A stretch of DNA of 54,560 nucleotides from Mnemiopsis leidyi (lineage: Eukaryota > Ctenophora > Tentaculata > Lobata > Bolinopsidae), in assembly GCA_000226015.1 (NCBI GenBank), contig JH154130.1, positions 53,829 through 108,388 of the forward strand, written 5' to 3'. The notes below the pieces were generated by a model that saw only the letters and a list, made by a program, of their open reading frames with translations, searched no databases and was not told the origin of the DNA. The position numbers and the translations under genes are program-made. How positions within the stretch are numbered: the stretch's first letter is position 1; each line of letters opens with the position of its first letter. This document shows, piece by piece, positions 21,155-31,537 of the stretch.

Positions 21155-24004
21155 GATGCTTATAGTCTGGGACATGGTGTTTTAACTTGGCAAAAGGGAA
21201 ACGGCTGAGACAAGCTTTGGAAAGGGTTCTAAAAGAGAAAATATATATAACTTACAACTTTACCGCTTCGTTTTCCATTTTCCGGATTGTTCCCGGCATA
21301 GGAAACGTCGATTTAGAGTTTGACTCATTTAGTCTACCCCCTCAATGCATATTCCCGAAGAACCATATTGTAGCAAATTGTCCCGATTTACGACAAGGCT
21401 TACCACTACCAGTTAAATCAAACTTCCTTGCTCGTTCAAATTTACTAATGATCTAAGAATTTAGCAGCCTCGTCAGACCCGTGCTTCCGGTTTTTGTCTG
21501 TAGTGTTCACAGTCTGCAACTTATAGGGCTACCCTGTTCCCAAATTGTATAATTTGGGTCTTTCATTTCAATTGATAGGTTCAAGTTACGACAATATTAG
21601 CTTAGAATTCATTAGACAATCGTTAGATTAAAGTTTACCGTTTTAGACTGTAACTGTCGTTTCTAAAATTCGTCCAACTGTCACTAAAAAAATGCGAAAT
21701 TGCATTGAATAAGTTTCTTCTGTTTGCTAATTTTAGCTCCTGTGTCGCTCGTGCTGATAGCTAGTAGCTTATCTTGTCATCACATCAGACCGTTCTATTC
21801 TCGGTCCTTGTCTTCGATAGTATCCGCTAAAATCTAGTGTACTGAGAATTGGTATGTAGTATATGATTACTGATCATTATTTTTCTATAAGTAAGGCTGT
21901 ATCATTATTTGTAGTCTTTCTTTAAAGACGGCCAGTTGACTCTGCCCCAAAATGTAAGATATGAATCGGAAATATTTATTGGCTTATTGAGTTAGACTTG
22001 ATAATGTAGACACGTTACAGATCAAGTTTACTAGTACCATAGAAGGTGCTAATAGTTTGTTTGTGCCATCAAAGACTTTTCATGGCTTTGTTTTTTGCGA
22101 TGCTTCTTAAGATGCCATGAATTTCTCATGAACCGAGGCCCGAGGGAATGCTATTGCTAATGATTCAGATAATACACTCGATCCGGCTTAAGGAACCTTT
22201 CCGGGGTCCTTATCTCAACTATTTAACAAAAATTTCCCCTCAACTCCATGATGTCTGTAACTCTGTAACTATAATGACTCTGTAACCATGGTGACGGACA
22301 CGCCAGCACAAGCAGCCCTATCGTGCCAGGCAGCACTACATCCCACACTTTAGAGCTGCCCTGAACCTCGTGTTTCAGGTCTCCAAGAAGAACTTCCAGG
22401 GCGTGCTTCCCAAGGTTTCTCCCTGTTAACTCCCTGATTTCAGAGCTGTTACGACACGTAACGGACACGTGCTACAATACTGCACCGTCATTGGTTCAAT
22501 TCCAGCAATCGAGCGCTAAGCTAATAGTAAGGGTGCTTTAAATCCTAACGCCAGCTTGTAGAGTGCTTACTGTAGGGTGGTATGTAGTAGGGAGAGCGAT
22601 AAGGTAGTGTTGTTGACCTCACGACGATGTGTCGCTGTTGTGATGATAGCTGTAGGTTGTGATGACACAACAACGTCATACCCTCCACTTCCCATATAAT
22701 ACTCTGACTGGTAGATGTGTTGTTGTTGTCGGTTATGGTGATCTTTTGCTCGTCTGGTCGACAAGCTGGAGGTAACTCAGGTTGCTTACTTCCTAAATTT
22801 ATTGCGTAATTTGTTTATTTTCTGTTGTCACATCTCAGACCATTCGGATACATTTTTATAAGCCTTCCAAGTTTTTGTCAGGATCCCTAACTTCGATTCG
22901 AACCTGTTACAATTTGTTCTTTGCGGTATGAGCAGCGAATTTTCTTATTTTGTGTCTGTCCGGTCGTTACAGTGAAGTCCTAATTTCCTAAGATCTGATG
23001 AAATTGTTCTTTCTCGGTGCTAATTAAGTAATTATGTTGCCGACTGGGTTATATTTGAACATTAACAAGGTTCTATAGAATAATGCTCAATCAGCTATTG
23101 CATCTTGTTCAAATTTAGATTTTTCTCAAGACTGTTTTCAATTCATATCTTACATCATCCCAATTTTAGATCATTTCGACGTCAAACTAAATGATCTTTG
23201 AGGTCAATTGAAAACCTGCACGTGGCTTGGCTACTTCCGGAGATGATTTAAAACTACTGACTGACTAGGCTATGTTTCACATCAACGTTAAACTATCCGT
23301 GCCCACTATGACTGATGACCAGTCTAGGTTAGGACAGAACAGCCCCGATTCGGTCGATCACAACACAACTTGATCCTGATCATTACGTAGTCCGACAACT
23401 TTTAATTTAAACACAGATATTGGATATCCCATTCTGCCACTGTTACAATTCGTTCACCATGAACGATATCAGTTAACGGTACAGGCGGAAGTTTATCATG
23501 CTATAGTAGGGGGAGGATGTCCAGCCCTGTTTCGTATCTCGTGACGTTGAAATTAAATTTAGATGACGCAGCGGGATGGGTATATGCAGTTCGTTTTACA
23601 TTACACCCCTTGTTCTTAAATTAATTAAGCTAGTTTATAAAAGATCTCAGAAAGGCTCAAATTGCTGACTGTCCTTGTTCATTTGGAGCTGACTATACTT
23701 CTCCTTATTTTCACGGCTAATTTGCACACCCAGCAGATTTTCTACCTGCTCAGACGTTTCCTTACATTACTTTTGTTCCCGTTTGCCATTGTTCCAATTT
23801 GTTATTCCACTCTTTCCACTTCTTCGGTTTTCCAACACTTTTTAAGTCGTTTATTGTTCATAAAGGCAGGACATTTGTAGTATTGAATGATTTGATTTCT
23901 CTAAATGTTTCATTGAAAGTTTAAACTGTTATTTAAACTCTAATTCGAACTTAAAACAAGAAACACAACAACATCAGATAACTAAACATCTGCCATCTTC
24001 CAGG
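21155..24004. other. Intronic DNA upstream of the nested metalloproteinase gene
   Basis: No supported exon. Open frames on the minus strand at 22223-22468 and 22567-22764 lack C8 or other domain signals. The last part must hold the promoter and 5' UTR of the metalloproteinase. ATCTTCCAG ends four bases after a typical pyrimidine run at 23992-24003, directly before GATG of the start codon, and looks like a splice acceptor. Confidence 0.45.
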
Positions 24005-26086
24005 ATGAAATTTTCATTGCTGCTATCGCTCACCCTACTATCCCTACACCTGGTTAACTCAAACGAAGAATTTACTGAGGTCGACTTCTTATCAACATTT
24101 GGCTACATAGACTTTGGTGGAGGAGGTGACGGGGCCCAGGACTCAGCACTAGTGACTCTCCCAGAAGATGTAAAGTCTAACGCTATCAGCGAATTTCAGA
24201 GCTACTATGGACTAGCGGTAACTGGGGTGATGGACGATGCTACCAGGGCTGCCATGGCGACACCTAGATGTGGAGTACCTGATAAGGACAGTCCTGATGA
24301 GATAGCTGGAATTGGTAACTATGTAGAGGAGGACGATGATGAGGATGATATCGAGGATAACATCGGTGCGGCTTTGAAAAAAAAGAACAAGAAGAACAAG
24401 AAAAACAAGAAGAAGAAGGGAGGAAGAAGAAGGTCTAAGAGATACGTGACCTCCGCCACCAAATGGAGATCAACCAAGTTGTCCTACAGATTCCTCAACT
24501 ACACAGCAGACATCCCCGAGGTCATGACGAGATCTGCTTTCAGAGAAGCGTTCAGCATGTGGGAGGAGGTATCCGCCCTGCAGTTCTACGAGGAGACCAA
24601 CTCCCGGGTGGCAGCTGACATTGACATCGCCTACATGAGCGGCCTCCACGAGGACCGCAGCACATTCAACTCCCTGGTCTTAGCTCACGCTTTCTTCCCT
24701 CGAGTTGGCTGGCTGCACATGAACGACATGCAGAGATGGAACTACAACAGTGTCCAGGGAACAGACACCACCTTTGTTGCTCTCCACGAACTTGGACATA
24801 TCCTGGGACTAAGACACTCCAGGAGAAACACCGTCATGCACGCCTCGTATCCCGGTTACTCGCCTGATCTGCGGTTATCTGAGGATGATATCAAGGGTAT
24901 CCAACACTTGTACGGACCAAACCCTTGCTACCCAAACAACCCCTGTCAGAATGGAGGATCCTGTAGGAAACACCCCCAGGGAGGACTTGGGTATGTCTGC
25001 TCCTGCACCTCCGGGTACCAAGGTACTAAGTGTCAGAATAAAATAACCGAGGTGATGACCAGGAAATGTCGAGCTATCACGATATCTAATGGATTCGTCA
25101 GCCCAGCGGGTAGGCTCAATCCTAACGATGTGGCTAGAATCTACTGTGACAACGGGTTTGAACTGGAAGGAGCATCTGTGTTTACATGCACCTATAGAGG
25201 ACACTACACCCCCAGCACGGCGAATACGGTGTGTAGGAGGAAACTGCTCTGTCCTGAAGTTAGCCTTGAGAACGGAGAGGTTTACCCCAGAAGAGAGGTG
25301 GAACCAGAGACTGTTGTCTCCTTCTCCTGTAACGACGATTTCCAGCTCTCCGGATCGAGAACTGTGAAGTGTAACAGAGATGGTACGTTCGACAGAGAAC
25401 CCCCAACCTGCGAGAAGATAGTTGAAGAGGAGGAGGAAGATGATGATTCTACTGGGTGTCCGGTGAGGTTTGATGCTGTTGCTAGCAGAACAACGAGGGA
25501 CAGCATGATCTTTGCTTTCAGAGGAACTAGATACTGGATCTACAAGCGAGGAGAGACAGGTGCCCCCAAGTCCCACTGGAAGAGTGGAGCTTCGATGAGC
25601 CACGGGTTCGCTAATATCCCCGCTTACCTGGACACAGCGTTCTCCTACACCGACCCAGACACCAGGACTAGGTACATGTGCTTCGTCAAGTACCCCCAAG
25701 TCTACTTCTGGGACATCATGAAGAGAGAAATCGATAGAGTAGCTGATTTCCAGAACACCTTCAACATTCCTGGTGGACTTCAGATCACCGCCGCGCACCG
25801 CTGGGACGAAGACACTGTCTACTTCTTCGTGCCCTTCGGGTACTACGTCTACAAGATCAAGGAGCAGACTTTCGACCCGCCTAACTTCCAGCCAATGACA
25901 AATTTCCTTGGGATGAGTCCTCGGGTCACTGCAACCGCTGCCTCGAAGTCTTTCTATAACGACGTCTTCAATATTTTCGTGGGAGAGCAGGTTTATCAGA
26001 TCAGGATGTCTGACAAGCAAGTGCTCAGGAACAATCCTCATGAAATCAAGAAAATTTGGAGATATGGACTGGCTGGGTGTACGTGA
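24005..26086 (+). CDS. Secreted matrix metalloproteinase with EGF, two sushi and hemopexin domains
   Basis: Single-exon, 693-residue zinc endopeptidase of the extracellular matrix. Signal peptide 1-19. Prodomain with cysteine switch PRCGVPD at 87-93. Acidic run 108-118, Lys-rich run 125-138 and furin site RRRSKR at 141-146. Catalytic domain about 147-305, with zinc site HELGHILGLRH at 261-271 and Met-turn VMH at 277-279. Structural-site residues are H215, D217, H228 and H238, but the usual GPGG calcium loop is degenerate (STFNSLVLA). EGF-like domain 308-343 (six Cys). Sushi domains 355-410 and 416-469 (four Cys each). Acidic spacer 472-482. Hemopexin-like propeller 485-692 closed by C485 and C692. 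Typical MMPs have a proline-rich hinge where this one has EGF and sushi. The gene lies antisense inside an intron of the giant gene. Intact, with all catalytic residues. Substrate unknown. Confidence 0.96.
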   Translation: MKFSLLLSLTLLSLHLVNSNEEFTEVDFLSTFGYIDFGGGGDGAQDSALVTLPEDVKSNAISEFQSYYGLAVTGVMDDATRAAMATPRCGVPDKDSPDEIAGIGNYVEEDDDEDDIEDNIGAALKKKNKKNKKNKKKKGGRRRSKRYVTSATKWRSTKLSYRFLNYTADIPEVMTRSAFREAFSMWEEVSALQFYEETNSRVAADIDIAYMSGLHEDRSTFNSLVLAHAFFPRVGWLHMNDMQRWNYNSVQGTDTTFVALHELGHILGLRHSRRNTVMHASYPGYSPDLRLSEDDIKGIQHLYGPNPCYPNNPCQNGGSCRKHPQGGLGYVCSCTSGYQGTKCQNKITEVMTRKCRAITISNGFVSPAGRLNPNDVARIYCDNGFELEGASVFTCTYRGHYTPSTANTVCRRKLLCPEVSLENGEVYPRREVEPETVVSFSCNDDFQLSGSRTVKCNRDGTFDREPPTCEKIVEEEEEDDDSTGCPVRFDAVASRTTRDSMIFAFRGTRYWIYKRGETGAPKSHWKSGASMSHGFANIPAYLDTAFSYTDPDTRTRYMCFVKYPQVYFWDIMKREIDRVADFQNTFNIPGGLQITAAHRWDEDTVYFFVPFGYYVYKIKEQTFDPPNFQPMTNFLGMSPRVTATAASKSFYNDVFNIFVGEQVYQIRMSDKQVLRNNPHEIKKIWRYGLAGCT

Positions 26087-26335
26087 AGTTGTTTTTAGGA
26101 TCTTTCGATACTTTTTATTTATTGCAATTTAATTTCTCCTCCAGATCATTATGCTATTTCTAATGAATATGAAATGGTTTTGAAATGATGACTATGATCC
26201 AATGTAAAAAATAATTCTATTCAATTCATTACAGATTTCACTTGATGGGTATGATGCTTAACTTGATTTTCTAACCTTTTGATACTGTTTTATACAAGTT
26301 TTATACCTTGATGTTTAACGATTTAAGCCCTATTT

Positions 26336-26341
26336 AATAAA
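26336..26341 (+). promoter_or_regulatory. Likely polyadenylation signal of the metalloproteinase gene
   Basis: AATAAA lies 250 bases after the stop codon, in an AT-rich 3' UTR-like stretch. It is the first canonical hexamer after the stop that I noticed. Confidence 0.5.
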
Positions 26342-26678
26342 TAATGGCAGCTATTTAATGAATTACTGGTATTTATTGATTATATAACATCAGCGTGTAG
26401 ATAAATATTGAGTTTTACGCTGACTTGAAATGAGTTACGGTGAATGTAGTGCGAATATTGTGAACAATTTTTCATAATAACCAATTTTTACTCGCTATCA
26501 AAACCTGTGTCTTTGTAACAATACTGAATTGGGAGGAATTCGAAAAAACATTAAATTGATCCAAACAAAAAACAGTTTGGTAATTGTATCTCAAAATAAT
26601 AAATGAAAACAAAAAGAGGGATTCAAATAAAGTCATAAAAATGATATATAAAACGTGTAAAAAGTAAAATATACGTAC
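26342..26678. other. Intronic DNA between the metalloproteinase and the next giant-gene exon
   Basis: AT-rich, no coding signal. The convergent arrangement puts the 3' end of the metalloproteinase about 590 bases from the donor of exon 26679-26785. Confidence 0.5.
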
Positions 26679-26785
26679 CTAAAGATCTCGACGAAAGTAT
26701 CGTCGACAGCACAGCCAATGGAAGGTTCACATTGGCAGTAGTCTCGATAACAGTCCTGCAGATATGCTGGCAACATCGGAACGAC
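26679..26785 (-). CDS. Exon of giant gene: middle part of a C8 domain
   Basis: 107 nt, acceptor GTCCTCAG in phase 0, donor GTACGT in phase 2. It encodes VVPMLPAYLQDC, DYCQC and IGC, then DDTFVEIF. The domain is finished in exon 19353-19488 (REEC). This is the only module whose second half is itself split by an extra phase-2 intron, the one that hosts the metalloproteinase. Confidence 0.82.
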
Positions 26786-27020
26786 CTGAGGACAAGAAAT
26801 TGAGGTTTCAAATCTTCGGACTGCCGCTTCGCTGGTCCTTAATCCAATCATCCGTCTCAATGCGGTTCTTAATCGGCCTTAACCTGTTTTTTTACGGTTT
26901 GATCTCAAATCTTAAAGATTTAGAAAGACTGGAATATGAATCTAGAAAAATTCTTGACAAGTCTCGACTAATCTAGCTCCTGCAAGAACTAAATATAGCT
27001 AGTTTAATACCCCAACTAAC

Positions 27021-29054
27021 CTTCTCGCATTTTTCGAACTGGTCCACAGCGGTCACAGCTTCATTGCACAGTGTCACTGCCTGTACCGCGTGTGTCTGGT
27101 TACTCATACAGTACGAAACTATTGGTTGGGTCGAGAATGCCGGTGTCATGGTAACACCAGGTGGAGTCGCTGAAGGGGGAAGTGATGGTTCTGATCGCAC
27201 ATCAGGAACCTCTGTCTTCTCTTCTGGGATATCCGTCTTCCTGCCTGTTTCGTCGGTTTTGGGACGACTTTTAGTTACTGAATCAGTGATAGGAAAATCT
27301 GTCGGTGCTTCAGAGTCATTTGTATCACTCACAGTAAATCTATCGCGACCAGAACTAGCAGTCGACTGAGGAAAGGTCAGAGTGATTATGTCTTGATTCT
27401 CTGTTGACTTTTCGTTGGGTTGCATTGATTCTCTGTCCGTCTTCTCTCGAGAGCTTGTCGTCACTTCTTCAGGTTTCTCAGATGCAGTTCGTTCCTGGAA
27501 ATCATCAGTTCTTCGAGGAACACTTGAGACTTCGTCAACTTTTGGAGAATCAGTTGGTTTTATGTCAGACTCGTTATCAGTACTGCTGGACTCGGTAAAT
27601 CGACCATCACTTGTCTGATCAGGTTGGCTTGTATTAGAAAGTGAACCGTCACCTGTAACATTGTCACCTTCTTCACCATCACCTTCTTCACCATCACCAT
27701 CTTCATCAACACCGTCAGTATCTCCAATACTCTCCTCCGGAGTAGGAGAGACGGCGCCTGTACTGACCGTGGTTTGATCTGGAGATTGCGTAACGGAAGG
27801 TGTCTTACTCGCAATTAGCTGAGGGATTGAGCGAGTAACAAACTTATCATCTGTCATTGTGGCACCTGTTGTCTTGTCAGACTTTTCTGATTCTTTAGTT
27901 GGTGTGACTCTATTATCTCTAGTAGGCGAGACTCCACTATCTTTGGTAGGTGTCAATCCACTCGGTGACACTGCGCCACTTGAAGTAGGACGGCGGGATT
28001 TTAAATCGTTCTTCAAGATCTCCGTGGTAGTGAGGTCCTCAGAAACTCTAGTTGTTGTAAAATCTTGACCATAATCCGAAACGGGGGTCCTGGTATCTTC
28101 AGTTGGTGTAACTTCATCATCTCTGCTAGGTGTGACTCCCATTATCTCTGGTAGGTGTAACTCCATTATCTCTGGTAGGTGTAACTCCATTATCTCTGGT
28201 AGGTGTGCCTCCATTATCTTCAGTCGGTGTAACTCCATTATCTCTGGTAGGTGTAACTCGACTATATCTGGTAGGTCCCTCATCCGTGATGGGTGGAATG
28301 CTTGAAACTTGTTTGGTTCTTGGATCATCAGTCGAAGGTTCATCTCTTGGTTCATCAGATCTCGGAAAATCGGTTTTTCCTTTGTCTGACCTTTGAGGAT
28401 CTGTAGTGCGCACATCGGTCTTCGACCCGTCGTCAAGTCTTCCCGTGCTTGTTATCAATTCATCAAGTTTCTTTGAATCGGTAACTCTTTCCTCAGTCAC
28501 TCTAGAACCTGTCCTTACTTCATCACTTCGGTTGTAATCCGTCGGTCCTTCACTTTTCTGCCGAGAGTTATTTTCATCACTCACGGTCAATGTTTTCCGG
28601 TCATCACTAGCGGTTGACTGAGGGAAGGTTGGGGTGATTATGATCTGATCGTGAGTAGATGTAACATCTCCAACTATCTTGGTAGGAGTCACTCCATCTC
28701 TATTAGTTGGTGTGACTCCATCATCCCCGGTAGGCGTGACTTCACTATTTCTGGTAGGTGTAACTCCATCATCTCCTGTTGGGGTCACTTCACTCGGTGA
28801 CACTGCGCCATTTGAAGTAGGACGGCGGGATTTTAAATCGTCCTTCAAGATATCCGTGGTAGTGAGGTCCTCTGAAACTCTAGTTGTTGTAAAATCTTCG
28901 CCATACTCCGACACGGAGGTCCTTGGAATGGTTGGAATTTCAGTGCCAGGTTGTTCCTCCGAAACTGTGGTCTTGGGAATGGTTGGAATTGCAGTGCCGG
29001 GTTGTTTATCAGTTGCGGCGGAACTTGGATCACTAGGACTGACCTCTTCTTCAC
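27021..29054 (-). CDS. Exon of giant gene: 2-kb mucin segment and C8 first half (frame break near 28139)
   Basis: Phase 1 in (CATCTGCAG acceptor), phase 0 out (AAG|GTTAGT). It begins EEEVSPSDPSSAATDKQPG and contains two diverged copies of a long mucin block (GEDFTTTRVSEDLTTT / LKSRRPTSNGAVSP, near 28.85 and 28.0 kb). It also contains a run of 24-bp repeats encoding GVTPTRDN and an acidic patch (DEDGDGEEGDGEEGD). It ends in a C8 first half: SYCMSNQTH, TLC and EKCEK. The length is a multiple of three, although the phases require 2 mod 3. The extra base is a G in AATGGGAGTCACACC at 28138-28140, where every other repeat has GG. Probable assembly indel in a repeat. Confidence 0.85.
28128..28260. 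repeat. 24-bp coding repeats (GVTPTRDN)
   Basis: Five or six near-identical tandem copies of GGAGTTACACCTACCAGAGA plus TAAT, on the minus strand. Related, more diverged copies (GVTPTGDD, EVTPTGDD) recur at 28680-28790 and 27900-27960 within the same exon. Confidence 0.88.
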
Positions 29055-29194
29055 CTGCAGATGCAACAGTTAGGTTTGGTGCAAACGATTGAGGGGTAAT
29101 TATATGGGCTGTACAAATTAAATGAAATGAATTCTCGGCATTTCATTTCTAAAACAAAGATAATGTAACGAATGAATTTCATTAAACTCATTAC

Positions 29195-29375
29195 CTGTGT
29201 TCAAAGACTGCTCAACGTGGCAGTTTTCAGGTAGATATCTCTCAAACCCTAGTTCCTGATCGTCCCTACACTTGGTGACGTAGAGAACTATCGAGGGACA
29301 CGTGTGCTGGACATCACCCTCGTTGTTACAGTAGTCCGACACACATGTGTCGTAAAACTGTGCTGGTCGCAGGGC
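29195..29375 (-). CDS. Exon of giant gene: second half of the C8 that follows the VWD domain
   Basis: 181 nt, phase 0 in (TTCTTCCCAG acceptor), phase 1 out (GTAATG donor). Cysteines: FYDTC, SDYC, HTC, TKC and ENC. The last G joins GT of exon 27021-29054 to make Gly (LNTG-EEE). This is the last C8 of the VWD-containing region. Everything downstream is C8 plus mucin only. Confidence 0.87.
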
Positions 29376-29856
29376 CTGGGAAGAAAAAGGGTGAGAAATG
29401 TGACAAATTCTTGGATTTTTTGTAGAAATTTCGTCCAAGCAAAGTTGATAACATTCTAGCATCTAAGAATTAAATGAAATTGACTCCAATTCGATTAACA
29501 GACCGAGAAGCATTCAGAGTAAGGACTAGTTGGGGAAAGTAGAAACTGGCAAGCTCGGTGAGCTACGATGCCTTCTACTCCAGAGCATCCCGATAAATCT
29601 CTTTCGTCGGTGATCTGGAAAAGAGTTATAGAGATGATCTAATTATTTACCTAGGACATTCATAAACAGTAAGTAACACCTGATTCTGTTTATCCATCAG
29701 TTGCAGACTCTAAAGGGGTCATACACTACATGAACCCGACAAAATTTTAATAATGAAGTTGGGAATTTTCCGCTAATGAAGTATACGTGTTAAATAGTCC
29801 ATTAAGAAATCAAAGCCTTGAAAGAACAAGGCTCTCTCCAACTTAGACACTCCTAC

Positions 29857-29967
29857 CGAATCAGAAGAAATGATAGCATCGTCCCCGACGGCCGAGTAGT
29901 AGCCGAATATCCCGTCCTTGTTCGACTCAGTCAGTTCCGCCTCCAGCAACACTCCACACCACTTACC
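29857..29967 (-). CDS. Possible cassette exon inside the C8 intron
   Basis: 37 codons without a stop between a CTCCAG acceptor and a GTAGGA donor, phase 0 on both sides, so inclusion or skipping would keep frame between exons 30456-30649 and 29195-29375. It encodes GKWCGVLLEAELTESNKDG then FGYYSAVGDDAIISSDS. It would supply the cysteine that the preceding C8 first half lacks. The start also resembles the W-x-GV-x-L core of CAP-Gly domains, but the rest does not match. Coding status unproven. Confidence 0.35.
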
Positions 29968-30455
29968 CTGGAGTATTGGACTGTAGTGGATCAGGGGCGG
30001 AAAGTACGGAACAGGTAGCCGAGAGTGGGTATATGGGGAATTTTATTGGTTACAGATTTCAGGTTTTTCTTGAAAAATTGTGAATGCTTTCGAAGAGGCT
30101 CCCGTGAAAGTCATAGCATGGAGGCTACCCATTTCAGCATAACTGCTTCTACGTTTACTCATAATCCATTGTGAAAATATTTATTTCTATCTACTTGAAC
30201 TTCAGCTTAAACAGTAAAATAGGCTGATTATGAAATAGAATGCTACCGAAGAAATATCACAAAATAAATTACAACCGTCAGCTAGGTTGCTCTCTAATAG
30301 TCAGTCACCTAGCGTAGACCCTAAATTAACCACAGACCTCAACAGGAGAGAGAGGCAATTTTTTCCTGAAAAGAGTGGCTTTTTTTCTGGAAAAGCGGCT
30401 AGTCTTCCTGAAAAGAGAGGCTAGTCTTCCTGAAAAGGCGGCTATTCTTTCTCAC

Positions 30456-30649
30456 CTGATAATTCACGCCCTGAATGAGCATCCGCCGGATCTCCCGACA
30501 GACAAAATTTTCTTTCTCCCCTAGACTGTGATTCTCCTGATCTGCCTGACTCAGAGATGGCAGTTTTAGTTTCTGAATGGAAGAGTCTGGACATGCACTT
30601 ACAGTTCCCATCCAAGTTCCATGCTCTTCATCCAATACCCAATCCATAC
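30456..30649 (-). CDS. Exon of giant gene: end of VWD and first half of C8
   Basis: Phase 0 out (CAG|GTGAGA). The preferred acceptor CTTGTAG gives phase 1. It encodes MDWVLDEEHGTWMGTVSACP, matching the Trp-containing tail of VWD domains, followed by the C8 first half ENFVCREIRRMLIQGVNYQ. The phase-1 entry does not match the phase-2 exit of the upstream exon 30726-30817, so either one boundary is wrong or a base is missing. The expected third cysteine of the C8 half is absent unless cassette 29857-29967 is used. Confidence 0.65.
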
Positions 30650-30725
30650 CTACAAGACACTTGCAATTCGTACCCTCAATACTTCCTCGCACCAGATCTT
30701 GATAACTTCCGTTAATCCCATTTAC

Positions 30726-30817
30726 TTAGCTAGCAGCAGCACTCCAGTCTTCAAGACTTGGTCATTTAGAAGTCCACTGCTGTCTGCCAAAGATCTAGCC
30801 AAACTTTGGGAGGGTTT
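30726..30817 (-). CDS. Exon of giant gene: late part of VWD domain
   Basis: 92 nt, acceptor TTGAACAG in phase 0, donor GTAAAT in phase 2. It reads KPSQSLARSLADSSGLLNDQ then VLKTGVLLLA. In VWD domains the equivalent stretch is Gly-Leu-Cys-Gly followed by an Asn/Asp-rich segment, so the usual GLCG is lost here (SLARSLADSSG). The assignment rests on position, phase with exon 31260-31315 and the NDxVLxTG pattern. Confidence 0.55.
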
Positions 30818-31259
30818 CTGTTCAACGAAAATGCTTTCAGAGTGATTGTTTAGTCGATTTTACAACATCTTCTTTCAGTTCCTCCTCATCAGATCAAGAC
30901 TCCAATAATCCAATATGCATTAGCAGAAATGAAGTCTTTAAGATATCATGATAAGTTGATCAAGCTAATCGTTATCAGGCAAATCGCTGTTTTTTGTAAA
31001 ACTCGGTGGCCGATTTGAACTGCATTCTTGCACTTGATTTCAGGCTAAACATGCCATCAAAATCTCGCATGCCAATCATAGAAATCGACTTTTTAACCAT
31101 TTCAGATCAACCGTGTCAAAATGACTACAAGTCACAAAATGGAGTATAAAGTGAATTCCACTGCTGAACTTTTAGATAAATTTACAAAAGTTCACCATGA
31201 CAACTCCTCCCTCCTCAAGTTAAGGAGGAGGAAACACAAGAAGGGTGTTGAGAACGTAC

Positions 31260-31315
31260 CAGTAGTTTCCGAGGTACAGAGAGAACTAGGAGACCCGTGT
31301 CTCGGTTGTACCGTG
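31260..31315 (-). CDS. Small exon of giant gene: VWD core strand
   Basis: 56 nt, acceptor ACTCACAG in phase 1, donor GTACGT in phase 0. It reads ARYNRDTGLLVLSVPRKLL, matching the VWD segment in which a basic or aromatic strand is followed by LxVxVP. The phases fit both the preceding exon (31538-31665) and the following exon (30726-30817). Confidence 0.62.
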
Positions 31316-31537
31316 CTGTGAGTTGTATCTCCTTCTGTTTTACCACAACTATCCTGTTTTGTTCTGAGAGAGTTACTGTTAGGGTAAAACTAGTACTTTT
31401 CTGGGAGATGGAGCTAGAGTTACTGAGGCTCAATATGAAGAGGATGATGTGCAGGGTATTTGTTAAGAAGGAAGCTGGAGGAGAACACAATTAATATTGA
31501 TTTAAGCATTACGTGCAGCTATAATGATAAAACTAAC

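Noticed and set aside
22223..22764. Two minus-strand frames considered as extra exons in the MMP-hosting intron
   Set aside because: No C8 pattern, and the phase-2 junction 26679 to 19488 already completes the domain without them.
24875..26041. 388-codon open frame antisense to the metalloproteinase
   Set aside because: No domains; the opposite strand encodes a full MMP with all catalytic and disulfide residues.
29857..29967. CAP-Gly domain suggested by GKWCGVLLE and NKDG
   Set aside because: Only the central core fits; the preceding and following CAP-Gly motifs are absent. Retained only as a possible cassette exon.
31121..31494. Two plus-strand frames considered as a further nested gene
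   Set aside because: No domains or splice structure, and they overlap the VWD exon 31260-31315 on the other strand.
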